Shown one piece after another: positions 7,181 through 19,400 of a DNA stretch of 64,000 nucleotides. This DNA is from Rhodocyclus gracilis (GTDB lineage: Bacteria; Pseudomonadota; Gammaproteobacteria; Burkholderiales; Rhodocyclaceae). Position 1 is the first letter of the stretch; each line of letters begins with the position of its first letter. The notes below the pieces were generated by a model that ran no database searches, had not been told where the DNA came from, and saw nothing but the letters and a program-made list of their open reading frames with translations. The stretch is taken from positions 62,001 to 126,000 of the forward strand of contig NZ_WIXJ01000007.1 of assembly GCF_009617575.1 (NCBI RefSeq). Direction: 5' to 3'. The translations under genes were made by a program, and so were the position numbers.

Positions 7181-8788
7181 ATGGTTCATACACCACCTTC
7201 CGCGCCGCGCTTTGCCTCGCAGATCGAGGAGGAACGCGGCCAATGCCGTCTCGACGTCGACACGATCTACCGCGTCAGCGAAATCCTCTCGCGCTCGCTC
7301 GACTACCGGCAGACGATGCGCGATGTCCTCGCCGCGCTCGCCGACGCCGGTCTCGGACGCGGTCTCATCATCGTCATTGACGCCGAAAGCGGCGACTTGA
7401 TGGTCAACGCCGTGCACGGCTTCGACGCCAGCGCCTTCACGCCGGTGCGCTACCAGTCCGGCGAAGGCGTACTCGGCATGGTATTCGAGGCCGGCGAGAC
7501 GATCATCGTCGATGCGCCGGGGCGCGATCCGCGCTTCCTCAACCGTCTCGGCATCTACGATTCGACGCTGCCCTTCATCGCCGCGCCGATTGCCGCCGGC
7601 GAACGGCAACTGGGCGTGCTCGGCGTGCAACCCGATGTCGCGGGCGCCGGCATCCTCGCCGAATGTGCGCGCTTCGTCGAAATGATCGCCAACCTGATCG
7701 GCCAGAGCGTGCGGCTCGCGCTCAAGGTCGACGAAGAAAAGAAAAGTCTCGCCGAAGAGCGCGACAGCCTGCGCCGGACGGTGCGCGGGCGTTACGGCTT
7801 CGACAACATCGTCGGCCGCTCGGCGGCGATGCGCCGCATCTTCGATCAGGTCCGCCTCGTTGCGAAGTGGAACACGACCGTGCTCATCCGTGGCGAAACG
7901 GGCACCGGCAAGGAGCTGATCGCCAACGCGATTCACTACAACTCGCCACGCGCGCGGGCGCCTTACGTGCGCCTCAACTGTGCGACGCTGCCGGAAAGTC
8001 TGCTCGAATCGGAGCTTTTCGGCCACGAGAAAGGCTCGTTTACCGGCGCCGTTGGCGCGCGCAAGGGGCGTTTCGAGTCGGCCGACGGCGGCAGCCTCTT
8101 CCTCGACGAAATCGGTGAAATCTCACCCGCCTTCCAGGCCAAGCTGCTGCGCGTTCTGCAGGAGGGCGAATTCGAGCGCGTCGGCGGCAACCGGACGCTG
8201 AAGGTTGACGTGCGTGTCATCGCCGCGACGCACCGCGACCTCGAAGCTGCGGTCGATGCCGGCGATTTCCGCGAAGACTTGTATTACCGGCTCAACGTCA
8301 TGCCCATCCTGTTGCCGGCGCTGCGCGAGCGTAGCGAAGACATTCCCGATCTGGCGCGACACCTGATCGTCCGCATCGGCGAACAGCAAGGACGCGCGCT
8401 GACCCTGCAGGAATCGGCCGTGCGGCGCCTGACGCAATACAGCTGGCCGGGCAATGTGCGCGAACTCGAAAACTGCCTTGAACGCGCGGCGGTGATGTCG
8501 GAAAACGGCGTCATCGACGCCGAGCTGATTCGCCTCGACCGCTTCCGTCAGGCGGTGAGCCCCGGCGGACGCAGCAGCCAACACAGCGCACCGAGCGTCG
8601 CCGAAGCAGCGCCAGGCGAGCGCCACGAGAGCTACGACGCGGGCGAACCGAGCGAGCGCGACCGCGTCATTGCCGCGCTCGAACAGGCCGGCTGGGTACA
8701 AGCCAAAGCCGCCCGCCTGCTCGGCATGACGCCACGGCAGATCGCCTACCGCATTCAGACGCTCGCCATCGAAGTAAAGCAGTTTTAG
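7181..8788 (+). CDS. nifA: NifA, sigma54-dependent activator of nif genes
   Basis: A 535-residue bacterial enhancer-binding protein. An N-terminal GAF domain (about 25-180) is followed by a linker, an AAA+ domain (about 208-440) with Walker A GETGTGKE (238-245), the sigma54-contact loop GSFTGA (285-290, a Ser variant of GAFTGA) and Walker B SLFLDEIG. The C-terminal helix-turn-helix is AKAARLLGMTPRQIAYRI. The interdomain linker lacks the Cys-x4-Cys motif of O2-sensitive alphaproteobacterial NifA, which fits control by NifL. The ATG at 7181 follows nifL by 11 nt. Confidence 0.97.
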   Translation: MVHTPPSAPRFASQIEEERGQCRLDVDTIYRVSEILSRSLDYRQTMRDVLAALADAGLGRGLIIVIDAESGDLMVNAVHGFDASAFTPVRYQSGEGVLGMVFEAGETIIVDAPGRDPRFLNRLGIYDSTLPFIAAPIAAGERQLGVLGVQPDVAGAGILAECARFVEMIANLIGQSVRLALKVDEEKKSLAEERDSLRRTVRGRYGFDNIVGRSAAMRRIFDQVRLVAKWNTTVLIRGETGTGKELIANAIHYNSPRARAPYVRLNCATLPESLLESELFGHEKGSFTGAVGARKGRFESADGGSLFLDEIGEISPAFQAKLLRVLQEGEFERVGGNRTLKVDVRVIAATHRDLEAAVDAGDFREDLYYRLNVMPILLPALRERSEDIPDLARHLIVRIGEQQGRALTLQESAVRRLTQYSWPGNVRELENCLERAAVMSENGVIDAELIRLDRFRQAVSPGGRSSQHSAPSVAEAAPGERHESYDAGEPSERDRVIAALEQAGWVQAKAARLLGMTPRQIAYRIQTLAIEVKQF

Positions 8789-8913
8789 ACCAGCGAGCGG
8801 CGGCGCCCCCGAACGCGCCCCAACTCTCTAAACGCGCCCCAACGCGCAACGAGACGCCACCACGATTCGCCGCCGCCCGCCACACCACAAGGCGGGCCGG
8901 CGGCGACGCAGGC

Positions 8914-8929
8914 TGTGACATTTGCGACA
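8914..8929. promoter_or_regulatory. NifA upstream activator site of nifB
   Basis: TGTGACATTTGCGACA, a TGT-N10-ACA site centred about 50 nt upstream of the nifB -24 element. Between nifA (ends 8788) and nifB (9021) this site and the promoter are the only features I see. Confidence 0.8.
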
Positions 8930-8969
8930 AGGCCGAAACGGCCGCCTTGAAAATCAATGCCTTAAACGC

Positions 8970-8985
8970 TGGCACAGCCGTTGCT
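8970..8985 (+). promoter_or_regulatory. Sigma54 promoter of the nifB operon
   Basis: TGGCACAGCCGTTGCT, GG-N10-GC. The predicted start near 8996 is 25 nt before the nifB GTG and rules out longer nifB starts. Confidence 0.88.
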
Positions 8986-9020
8986 CAGGACTCTGCGGAC
9001 CCCCAACGCGGAGAAACATC

Positions 9021-10598
9021 GTGGAGCTTCCTGTGACTGCCCCCCCGACGCCCACGGGCGGCTGTAGCGCCCAGGGCTGTGGTTCGAGCGAACGGCAACA
9101 GGCCGGCCTGCCGGACGATATCCGGCGACGCGTGCAGGATCACCCCTGCTATTCCGAAGAGGCGCACCACCACTTCGCGCGCATGCACGCCGCCGTCGCG
9201 CCGGCCTGCAACATCCAGTGTCACTACTGCAATCGCAAGTACGACTGTGCCAACGAATCGCGGCCGGGCGTGGTTTCCGAAGTGCTGACGCCCGAGCAGG
9301 CGGTGCGCAAGACCCTCGTCGTCGCGGCGGCGATCCCGCAGATGTCGGTACTCGGCATCGCCGGCCCCGGCGATCCTCTGGCCAATCCGGAGCGCGTCTT
9401 CGCCACCTTCCGCGATCTCGCGGCAAAGGCGCCGGACATCAAGCTGTGCGTATCGACCAACGGTCTGGCGCTGCCTGAACACGTCGATGAACTGGCGCGG
9501 CACAACATCGAACACGTCACCATCACCATCAACTGCGTCGATCCCGACATCGGCGCTCAGATCTATCCGTGGATTTTCTGGCAACACCGCCGCGTCTTTG
9601 GCCGCGAGGCGGCCGCCATCCTCATCGAACAGCAGCAGAAGGGGCTGGAGATGCTGGTGGCGCGCGGCATTCTGGTAAAGGTCAATTCGGTGCTGATTCC
9701 CGGCGTCAACGACCGGCACCTGCGCGACGTATCGCGCATTGTCAAAGCCAAGGGCGCCTTCCTGCATAACGTCATGCCGCTGATTTCGGCGCCCGAGCAC
9801 GGCACCTTTTACGGTCTGAGCGGGCAACGCGGCCCGACGCCCGCCGAACTGCAAGCCGTGCAGGACGACTGCGAAGGCAACATGAACATGATGCGGCACT
9901 GTCGCCAATGCCGCGCCGACGCCGTCGGCCTTCTCGGCGAGGATCGCGGCGCCGAATTCACGCGCGAAAAAATCGACGCCATGCTCATCGACGAAGAATT
10001 CACCCGCGCCGCGCTGGCCCGCCGGGTGGAGATGCGCCAACGTATCGACGCCGAACGGCAGGCGCGCGCGCAGGAACGCAGCGCGCAAGCGACCGGGAAA
10101 GCCGGCGGCATCGTCTCGCCCTGCGGCACGGCCACGCCCGCCAGCAGCCAACACGTCATCACCCTGCACCGCCCGGCGAGGAGCTGCGTCGTCGCGCCGC
10201 CGCCCGGCCGCCCGGTGCGGATGGCGGTGGCCGCCAAAGGCGGACGCGTCGCCGTGCACTTCGGCCATGCGCGGGAGTTTCTGGTCTACGAAGCGAGCGC
10301 TGACGGCGCCCGGCTGATCGGCCATCGCCAGACCGACCTCTACTGTTCGGGCGACGATAGCTGTGGCGATGCGGCGAGCGTACTGAGCCGCACCATCGCC
10401 GCGCTTGCCGGCTGCGAAGTGGTGCTGTGCGCGAAGATCGGCTTCGAGCCCTGGAGCAAGCTGGAAGCCGCCGGCATCACGCCGAACGGCGAACACGCGC
10501 TGGAAGACGCCGCAGCGGCCGTCATGGCGGTCTGGCACGAGATGCTCGCCGCCGGTCGGCTCGCCGCCTCCGCCGACGACACACGCCGGAGCGCCTGA
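9021..10598 (+). CDS. nifB: NifB, radical SAM FeMo-co core (NifB-co) synthase
   Basis: A 525-residue enzyme that fuses two [4Fe-4S] clusters and inserts carbide to form NifB-co. The radical SAM motif CNIQCHYC (Cys63, 67, 70) and the following RKYDC are typical. The N-terminus carries extra Cys residues that can hold a K-cluster. The C-terminal 120 residues (about 400-520) are a NifX-like cofactor-binding domain with VHFGHAREFLVYE. The GTG start at 9021 has GGAG 8 nt upstream and begins just after the sigma54 promoter. It heads an apparent operon with fdxN, nifO, a flavodiiron protein and a ferredoxin. Confidence 0.98.
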   Translation: MELPVTAPPTPTGGCSAQGCGSSERQQAGLPDDIRRRVQDHPCYSEEAHHHFARMHAAVAPACNIQCHYCNRKYDCANESRPGVVSEVLTPEQAVRKTLVVAAAIPQMSVLGIAGPGDPLANPERVFATFRDLAAKAPDIKLCVSTNGLALPEHVDELARHNIEHVTITINCVDPDIGAQIYPWIFWQHRRVFGREAAAILIEQQQKGLEMLVARGILVKVNSVLIPGVNDRHLRDVSRIVKAKGAFLHNVMPLISAPEHGTFYGLSGQRGPTPAELQAVQDDCEGNMNMMRHCRQCRADAVGLLGEDRGAEFTREKIDAMLIDEEFTRAALARRVEMRQRIDAERQARAQERSAQATGKAGGIVSPCGTATPASSQHVITLHRPARSCVVAPPPGRPVRMAVAAKGGRVAVHFGHAREFLVYEASADGARLIGHRQTDLYCSGDDSCGDAASVLSRTIAALAGCEVVLCAKIGFEPWSKLEAAGITPNGEHALEDAAAAVMAVWHEMLAAGRLAASADDTRRSA

Positions 10599-10600
10599 CG

Positions 10601-10954
10601 ATGGCGCTTGCGATTGTCGATAGCTGCGTGAACTGCTGGGCCTGTCTGCCTGTGTGCCCGAACCAGGCGATCCAGGCGGCGGCACCGCCCGATCTGCCGC
10701 ACTTCAGCATCGACGCGATGGCCTGTAGCGAATGCCTCGGCGATTACGCGCGACCGCAATGCGCCGAGATCTGCCCGGTCGAGGGCGCCATCGTCGACGA
10801 ACTGGGCGACGCGCTCAATCCGCCCGGCTCCCTGCTCGGCCTGTCGCCGGCGCAATGGCAGGACGTCCAGCAGCGCTGCGTTCAACAAGGCAACCCGCAG
10901 CAAGACACGACCCAACGCGCAAACACGTCGGCAGCGCGCGGGGAGACGCCCTGA
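10601..10954 (+). CDS. fdxN: FdxN-type 2[4Fe-4S] ferredoxin linked to nifB
   Basis: A 117-residue ferredoxin. Cys9/12/15/19 bind one cluster and Cys42/45/54/58 the second, with the longer C-x2-C-x8-C-x3-C spacing of nif ferredoxins. About 55 hydrophilic residues follow the cluster domain, longer than usual. It starts 2 nt after nifB and overlaps the nifO start by one base (TGATG). FdxN in this position is known to feed electrons to NifB for NifB-co synthesis; that role is inferred here from position. Confidence 0.9.
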   Translation: MALAIVDSCVNCWACLPVCPNQAIQAAAPPDLPHFSIDAMACSECLGDYARPQCAEICPVEGAIVDELGDALNPPGSLLGLSPAQWQDVQQRCVQQGNPQQDTTQRANTSAARGETP

Positions 10955-11385
10955 TGGCGCACATCACCTTCTACGAAAAATCCGGCTGCTCCGGCAACGC
11001 GCGCCAGAAGGCACTGCTGATCGCCGCCGGCCACGAAGTGCTCGCCCGCGACCTGCGCAAGGAAGCGTGGTCACGTGAGCGCTTGCTCGCCTTCTTCGGC
11101 ACGCGGCCGGTGGCGCAGTGGTTCAACCGCAACGCGCCGGCCGTGAAATCCGGCGAGATCGTTCCCGAGACGCTGACGGCAGAGGCGGCGATGGCACTGC
11201 TGCTGCGCGAGCCTCTCCTGATCCGCCGGCCTCTGCTCGAAGTCGGTGAAACCCGCCAGGTCGGCTTCGACCCGGTCGCCATCGATGCCTGGATCGGTCT
11301 CGGTGAAGCCTGCCCGGCCGATATCGACACCTGCCGCCACGGCGACGAGACGGCGGCGCGCTGCCGCGACCCCTTGGCGGAGTGA
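10954..11385 (+). CDS. nifO: NifO-like ArsC/thioredoxin-fold nitrogenase-associated protein
   Basis: A 143-residue protein of the ArsC family. It opens ITFYEKSGCSGNARQK, with the ArsC-type Cys at residue 12, and contains the family feature LLIRRPLLEV. NifO in Azotobacter affects molybdenum or nitrate use and nitrogenase; the reaction is not known. The start overlaps the fdxN stop, so the two are co-translated. The C-terminal 20 residues add four further Cys/His residues of unknown meaning. Confidence 0.85.
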   Translation: MAHITFYEKSGCSGNARQKALLIAAGHEVLARDLRKEAWSRERLLAFFGTRPVAQWFNRNAPAVKSGEIVPETLTAEAAMALLLREPLLIRRPLLEVGETRQVGFDPVAIDAWIGLGEACPADIDTCRHGDETAARCRDPLAE

Positions 11386-11394
11386 GGCGACGCC

Positions 11395-12962
<1,568 letters not shown>

Positions 12963-13082
12963 ACGGCCGACACCCGCCGCCCGCCGGTGTGGCGGCAGCG
13001 CTTGCCGGGCATCACTCCCCGCGCCTTGCCGCGACGCGCCGGTGGCGCAGCAAACTCAGGCCAGCGAGCCGAAGGGCGTTCC

Positions 13083-14042
13083 GTGATACGACTGCCGTCT
13101 CCGAGAAACCCCGCACCGGGCGTACTGACGCGCGCCGAAGCCGCCTACCTGGGTCTGGCGCTGGGCGACGCCCTCGGCGCGACGGTGGAATTCATGACAC
13201 CGCGCGAAATCCGCGCCCAGTACGGCGTGCACGACAGCATTCGCGGCGGCGGCTGGCTGCGCCTGAAAGCCGGCAAAGTCACCGACGACACGACGATGAG
13301 TCTGGCACTGGGCCACGCCATCGTCGCCGGCAAGGGCACGGTCGACGCGCTCGCCTGCGCGCAGGCGCTCGACGGCTGGATGCGCAGCAAACCGGTCGAC
13401 ATCGGCAACACGGTGCGGCGCAATCTCGTCGAATTCCGCCGCACCGGCACGCCCTGCGCGCCGCCGTCGGAGCTGGATGCCGGCAACGGTGCCGCCATGC
13501 GCGTGCTGCCGGTGGCGCTCGCCACGTTCGGTGCCGATGACGCGACGGTGCAGGCCGCCGTACGCGCGCAGGCGCATGTCACCCACAATAACCCCGACTC
13601 CGACGCCGCAACGGAGCTGGTCGCCTTCCTCGTACAGGAAGGCTTGCGCGGCGCGAGCCGGCAGGCGATGTACCGGCGCCGCATCGCGCCCTTTCTGCGC
13701 GAACATCCGCAATTCGCCTTTCGCCCGAAGCGCCGCGACAACCCAAGCGGCTGGATCGTCGAGACCATGCAGGCCGTCCTGCAAGCCCTGCTCGACACGG
13801 CGAACTTCGAGGACTGCCTGATCGATGTGGTCAATCGCGGCGGCGACGCCGACACCACCGGCGCCATCGCCGGCATGCTCGCCGGCGCGCTGTATCAACC
13901 GGCGGCGCTGCCGGCGCGCTGGCTGAACGCGCTCGACCCGGAGATCGCCAAAGCCACGCGCGCGCAGGCGTCGGCCCTCATCGATCTCGCCTGCGCCCGC
14001 TCGACAAACGGCGAGTCGGACGGCGCCCCGCGCCACGACTGA
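13083..14042 (+). CDS. draG: DraG, dinitrogenase reductase-activating glycohydrolase
   Basis: A 319-residue ADP-ribosylglycohydrolase that removes ADP-ribose from the NifH arginine and so reactivates nitrogenase. The di-manganese ligand motifs are present: VTDDTTMS (residues 67-74), HNNPDSDA and NRGGDADTTGAIAG. The start is least certain. A GTG at 13083 with GAAGGG upstream gives a length slightly above the usual 290-300, and an in-frame extension upstream has no family resemblance. It is 120 nt after the ferredoxin with no clear promoter between, so it may be the last gene of the nifB unit. The partner draT lies 3.3 kb away on the other strand. Confidence 0.93.
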   Translation: MIRLPSPRNPAPGVLTRAEAAYLGLALGDALGATVEFMTPREIRAQYGVHDSIRGGGWLRLKAGKVTDDTTMSLALGHAIVAGKGTVDALACAQALDGWMRSKPVDIGNTVRRNLVEFRRTGTPCAPPSELDAGNGAAMRVLPVALATFGADDATVQAAVRAQAHVTHNNPDSDAATELVAFLVQEGLRGASRQAMYRRRIAPFLREHPQFAFRPKRRDNPSGWIVETMQAVLQALLDTANFEDCLIDVVNRGGDADTTGAIAGMLAGALYQPAALPARWLNALDPEIAKATRAQASALIDLACARSTNGESDGAPRHD

Positions 14043-14046
14043 GGGC

Positions 14047-14089
14047 GGCCGCAGAAGCGGCCAATCCGGCGTGCGCGCCGAGGCACGCC
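14047..14089 (+). terminator. Two tandem hairpins after draG
   Basis: Inverted repeats GGCCGC/GCGGCC (14047-14062, loop AGAA) and GGCGTGC/GCACGCC (14068-14089) follow the draG stop directly. There is no T-run, so they may be RNA-stabilising or Rho-assisted rather than a classic terminator. Confidence 0.5.
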
Positions 14090-14147
14090 ATCGCATTCCC
14101 GCGCCATAAAACCCCTTCTCGCCATGTATCAAAAAATAACGGTTCGC

Positions 14148-14169
14148 ATATTGCAATTCATCGCAATAT
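14148..14169. promoter_or_regulatory. AT-rich inverted repeat upstream of the chemotaxis gene
   Basis: ATATTGC, an 8-nt spacer, then GCAATAT: a perfect 7-bp palindrome in an unusually AT-rich patch of the 308-nt draG-to-MCP gap. It could be an operator. No sigma54 element or NifA site is visible in that gap, and apart from this and the hairpins it holds nothing I can name. Confidence 0.35.
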
Positions 14170-14350
14170 CGCTTCTACTCGCGGCGCTTGATGAGAGCCT
14201 GTAGCAACACGCGGGAATTGCGCCCTGTCGCCGGAAAATCCTATCCGGGCGGAATACCAATACCCGCACGTCGTCAATACGCAAACCAGTAAGGCCGGCC
14301 CGGAACGACATCACCGACGGCCCACTGGCGGGTAACAAGGGAGAAGATCA

Positions 14351-15991
14351 ATGATTGATCGGCTAAGCTTAAAAACGAAAATAACACTGCTGGTGCTGTC
14401 GGCGGTCTTCGGACTCCTCTGCCTGACGGCCTATGCGGCTTATCAGGCACGCGAGGATCTTCTCGACGGGCGCAAGGAGACCATCCAGTCCGTCCTCGAA
14501 GGCACCTACGCGACGCTGGCAGCCTTCCAGGCGGAAGAAGCCGCCGGCAAACTCACTCGCGAGCAGGCGCAGCGCGCCGCCGCCGAAGCGATTTCGCGCA
14601 TCCGTTACGGCGGCAACGACGGTAAATCGGAATATGTTTATTCCTTCACCACCGAAGGGGTCTGCATATATCACGTGATCAAGGATCGCATCGGCAAGAA
14701 CATGCTCGAAAAGATCCGCGACGCGCAGGGCAATTACACCTGGAAGGATATCCTGAGCGTCGTACAGAAAAACCCTGATGGCGATTTTCTGAAAACCCTG
14801 ACCGCGCGCCCCGGCGAAAAAGAAACCCTCGAAAAACTCGGTTACGTCAAACTCTTTACGCCGTGGTCATGGGTAATCGGCACGGGCGTATATATCGATG
14901 ACATCAACGCCGAATTCCGTCTGCGCCTGACGGTTATCCTGAGCATTGCCGGAGTACTGCTGCTCGTGATCGCCGGCTTCGGCTTTGTCGTGGCGCGCGG
15001 CGTGCTGCGGCAAGTGGGCGGCGAGCCGTCACTGGCCATCGATGTCATGTCACGCGTTGCCGGTGGTGATCTTTCCGGCACGCTGCCGCCGGCGCCCAAG
15101 GGTAGCCTGATGGATTCGATGGCGAACATGGTGACGGCGCTGCGCCACATGGTCGCCGAAATCACCCAGAGCGCCGTGCGCCTGGCCGGCGACGCCGAGC
15201 GCATCAGCGGCGCCTCGAACGAAGTGTCGACGGCGGTGCACGCGCAGAGCGACGCGACGCAATCGATGGCGGCCGCCATCGAAGAGATGACCGTCAGCGT
15301 CCAGCAAATCTCCGGCAGCGCGCACGGCACGGAAGAAGAGTCGTCCCGCTCGGCCGAACTCGCCGAAGAAGGCGTGCAGCGCATTCATGCCGCGAGCCAC
15401 GAAATCGACGGCATCGCCAGCTCCGTGACGGCGGCCTCGGAACGCATCCGGCAACTGGAACAGCGGGCCGCCCAGATTTCGACGGTGGCGGGCGTCATCA
15501 AGGAAATCGCCGGGCAGACCAACCTGCTGGCGCTCAATGCGGCCATCGAGGCCGCGCGCGCCGGCGAGCAGGGGCGCGGTTTTGCCGTCGTTGCCGACGA
15601 AGTCCGCAAACTCGCCGAGCGCACCTCGCTGGCCACGGTCGAGATCGAGGAAATGCTCGTCGGCGTTCAGTCCGATACCGGCGACGTGGTCGGCGTCATG
15701 GACGCCGCGCTACCGCAGGTGGAAGCCGGCGTGCGCGCCGCCGACGGCGCCGCCGACTCGCTGCAGAAGATCAAGGAGAGCGCGCACGCGACGCTCGCCC
15801 GCATCCGCGAAGTCGCCAGCGCCACCAAGGAGCAAGGCATCGCCAGCGAGAGCATCGCGCAACGGATCGAGCAGATTTCGCAGATGGCGGAAGAAACCAA
15901 TGCCAGCATGCGAACCACCGCCGAGACGGCCGCCGATCTGGAGCGGCTCGCCGCCGACCTGAATCAGCTGGTCAGCCGCTTCCGCTGCTAG
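14351..15991 (+). CDS. Methyl-accepting chemotaxis protein with single Cache sensor
   Basis: A 546-residue transducer. TM1 is at about 10-30, an extracytoplasmic sCache_2-like sensor at about 35-190, TM2 at about 193-217, then a HAMP-like linker and the MA signalling domain. The hairpin tip ([36 protein letters not shown], split here for length) is the highly conserved CheA-contact region. The ligand is unknown; sCache_2 domains often bind small organic acids. A good GGGAGAAG ribosome site precedes the ATG. Its stop overlaps the converging stop of the SIR2-like gene by 4 nt. A link to nif is positional only. Confidence 0.95.
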   Translation: MIDRLSLKTKITLLVLSAVFGLLCLTAYAAYQAREDLLDGRKETIQSVLEGTYATLAAFQAEEAAGKLTREQAQRAAAEAISRIRYGGNDGKSEYVYSFTTEGVCIYHVIKDRIGKNMLEKIRDAQGNYTWKDILSVVQKNPDGDFLKTLTARPGEKETLEKLGYVKLFTPWSWVIGTGVYIDDINAEFRLRLTVILSIAGVLLLVIAGFGFVVARGVLRQVGGEPSLAIDVMSRVAGGDLSGTLPPAPKGSLMDSMANMVTALRHMVAEITQSAVRLAGDAERISGASNEVSTAVHAQSDATQSMAAAIEEMTVSVQQISGSAHGTEEESSRSAELAEEGVQRIHAASHEIDGIASSVTAASERIRQLEQRAAQISTVAGVIKEIAGQTNLLALNAAIEAARAGEQGRGFAVVADEVRKLAERTSLATVEIEEMLVGVQSDTGDVVGVMDAALPQVEAGVRAADGAADSLQKIKESAHATLARIREVASATKEQGIASESIAQRIEQISQMAEETNASMRTTAETAADLERLAADLNQLVSRFRC

Positions 15992-17046
15992 CCCGCAGGG
16001 GCGGCCGGCACTCCACCGGCCGCCCGCATGAGATCGCCAACATCGGCGTCGATGACGCTAAAGCCCAGCTGCGCGCAGAAGCGGCGTTCCTTGGCACTGG
16101 CCTGCGGTAGCAAGGCCCAGCCTGCCGGGCCCTCGGCGGCGCCGTGACAGATGTCGCGCAACAGCATGCGCTCGGTATCGCGCGTCAGGCGCAGGCCCAG
16201 CAGCAGATAGCGTTTCTGCTCGCGCCGCCGCTTGAGAAAGGCCGGCACACCAAAGCCGCCCATCAGCTCGGTCAGGTAATCGACGAAATCGGCGTCCGAC
16301 GCGATGTAGGACGATTCCGGACGCAGCGCGCCCACTCCACCCACTCCACCCACTCCACCCACGGCGCCAGCGCCGCCAAGGCCAGCGACTCCAGCCCCGC
16401 CACCAACTGTAGCCCCCCCACCCACTCCTCGCACGCCGCCCGGCAAGGGCGCGCCGAGCGGTTTGAAGAGTGTCGGCAGCGACGGATCGGCCAACTCCGG
16501 CTCGATGGCGACATAGCCCTCACCGTCGTAGCGAAACAACCGGAAGCGATACGCTGTCCCGCCGAGACGCGCGCAGCCGAGGACGACCTGATGCAGCGCC
16601 GGGCGCCGACTGGCGTAGCCATCGAGTAGCTGGCGGTCGCGGTTGAAGTCGATGACGTAAGGCGGCGCGATCTCGCGCAGCCAGTCGTGTGCCGCCGCGC
16701 GCGTCCACTCGTCGCTGTCGTACGTAGTATCGAGAAAGCGTTTGATCGCCGCGCGACCGCGTTTCAGCTCGATATTCATCGCCGCCCGCGAAAACTCGAA
16801 CATCAGCTTCGGCGCCATCGGCCGCCCCCCGTTCATGGCGATGATCATCGCCTCGGAAGTGACCGGCAAAGCGCGACCGTCGCGCTGCGAGACGACATCG
16901 GCGAGCACGCCGGGCCCCAGGCAGGGAATGATCCGACCATCGCCGAGACCGGCCCGGAGGTGCTGCGCCAGCTCAGCCGACAAGGGCAATGGAGCAGACA
17001 GGGAGGCGGCGGCTGGCGCAGCGGCAGAGACGCTAACGGGTGACAT
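15988..17046 (-). CDS. SIR2-fold-like protein of unknown role, apparently NifA-controlled
   Basis: A 352-residue soluble protein. The layout resembles SIR2_2-type domains: a glycine turn [10 protein letters not shown] (39-48), a [11 protein letters not shown] segment (131-141) where sirtuins have a T-x-N-x-D motif, LFKPLGA (193-199) where the catalytic His would be, [13 protein letters not shown] (246-258) and a hydrophobic [18 protein letters not shown] (279-296). Several expected residues are replaced, so deacylase or NADase activity may be lost. A Gly/Val-rich linker (203-240) is inserted. GAGGA precedes the ATG at 17046. A sigma54-like promoter and NifA site lie upstream. It sits downstream of draT, itself NAD-dependent. 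Function unknown; the SIR2 assignment is from pattern only. Confidence 0.65.
   Translation of the reverse strand: MSPVSVSAAAPAAASLSAPLPLSAELAQHLRAGLGDGRIIPCLGPGVLADVVSQRDGRALPVTSEAMIIAMNGGRPMAPKLMFEFSRAAMNIELKRGRAAIKRFLDTTYDSDEWTRAAAHDWLREIAPPYVIDFNRDRQLLDGYASRRPALHQVVLGCARLGGTAYRFRLFRYDGEGYVAIEPELADPSLPTLFKPLGAPLPGGVRGVGGGATVGGGAGVAGLGGAGAVGGVGGVGGVGALRPESSYIASDADFVDYLTELMGGFGVPAFLKRRREQKRYLLLGLRLTRDTERMLLRDICHGAAEGPAGWALLPQASAKERRFCAQLGFSVIDADVGDLMRAAGGVPAAPAG
15999..16025. terminator. Strong hairpin between two converging genes
   Basis: A perfect 10-bp stem GGGCGGCCGG/CCGGCCGCCC with a 7-nt loop lies right after the MCP stop and inside the last codons of the SIR2-like gene. It could end transcription from the left, though no T-run follows. 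Confidence 0.5.
16331..16362. repeat. 9-bp tandem repeat encoding a Gly-Gly-Val linker
   Basis: CCCACTCCA is repeated three times plus five bases. On the minus strand it encodes the [12 protein letters not shown] part of the linker in the SIR2-like protein. The unit is a multiple of three, so copy changes would alter linker length without breaking the frame. Confidence 0.85.
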
Positions 17047-17170
17047 GGTTTTCCTCGCGGCAAGCTAATGGACACCGGGCGAGCGCTGCGTGGTGACTGC
17101 GTGGTGAACCTCTCCGCGCGCAACGCCCCCCGCCGCATCGCGCGTGTGGCAGGCGATGCGCTCACCTCTC

Positions 17171-17186
17171 CGCAAGAAACGCGCCG
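17171..17186 (-). promoter_or_regulatory. Candidate sigma54 promoter of the SIR2-like gene
   Basis: On the minus strand CGGCGCGTTTCTTGCG has exact GG-N10-GC spacing and a perfect TTGC, with mismatches at the first T and the A of TGGCAC. Start near 17160 would give a leader of about 115 nt. A NifA-type site lies about 135 nt upstream at 17314. Confidence 0.6.
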
Positions 17187-17313
17187 GGGGGGTGTAAGGC
17201 GCTGCGATGCGCCGCAACGCCCGAAGTCCCGGCGCCGAGCCGCCCTGCCGCACGGAAAAACCACACGTCCCGCCGCCGGGAAATCGCCCCGCGAACGCCG
17301 TCGACACGGCGTT

Positions 17314-17329
17314 TGTCGTCTTTACGACA
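17314..17329. promoter_or_regulatory. NifA upstream activator site between draT and the SIR2-like gene
   Basis: TGTCGTCTTTACGACA, TGT-N10-ACA with an extended 5-bp palindrome. It differs by one base from the nifE site at 31520. It lies 10 nt past the draT stop, about 137 nt upstream of the candidate -24 element at 17185, and far from any other promoter, so the SIR2-like gene is its natural target. Confidence 0.75.
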
Positions 17330-17339
17330 GAGCGGGGCG

Positions 17340-19311
<1,972 letters not shown>

Positions 19312-19400
19312 TCCGGCGCGATTCGCTTGCTGCTGCTACGCACCCACCCCGTTGAGCGCCGTGCACAGATAGCTGCCGGCGTGAGGAAAGGAACAGCATT

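Noticed and set aside
12991-13006. TGGCGGCAGCGCTTGC before draG, resembling a sigma54 promoter
   Set aside because: The GG-GC spacing is 11 rather than 10 and no TGT-N10-ACA site lies upstream.
16331-16362. Tandem repeats considered as a CRISPR array
   Set aside because: The unit is 9 bp with no spacers and lies inside a coding region; no cas genes are present.
19312-19400. Possible hairpin between nifH and nifD (CCGGC and GCCGG)
   Set aside because: Only five pairs across a loop of about 60 nt, far weaker than the nifD-nifK and nifK-nifT stems.
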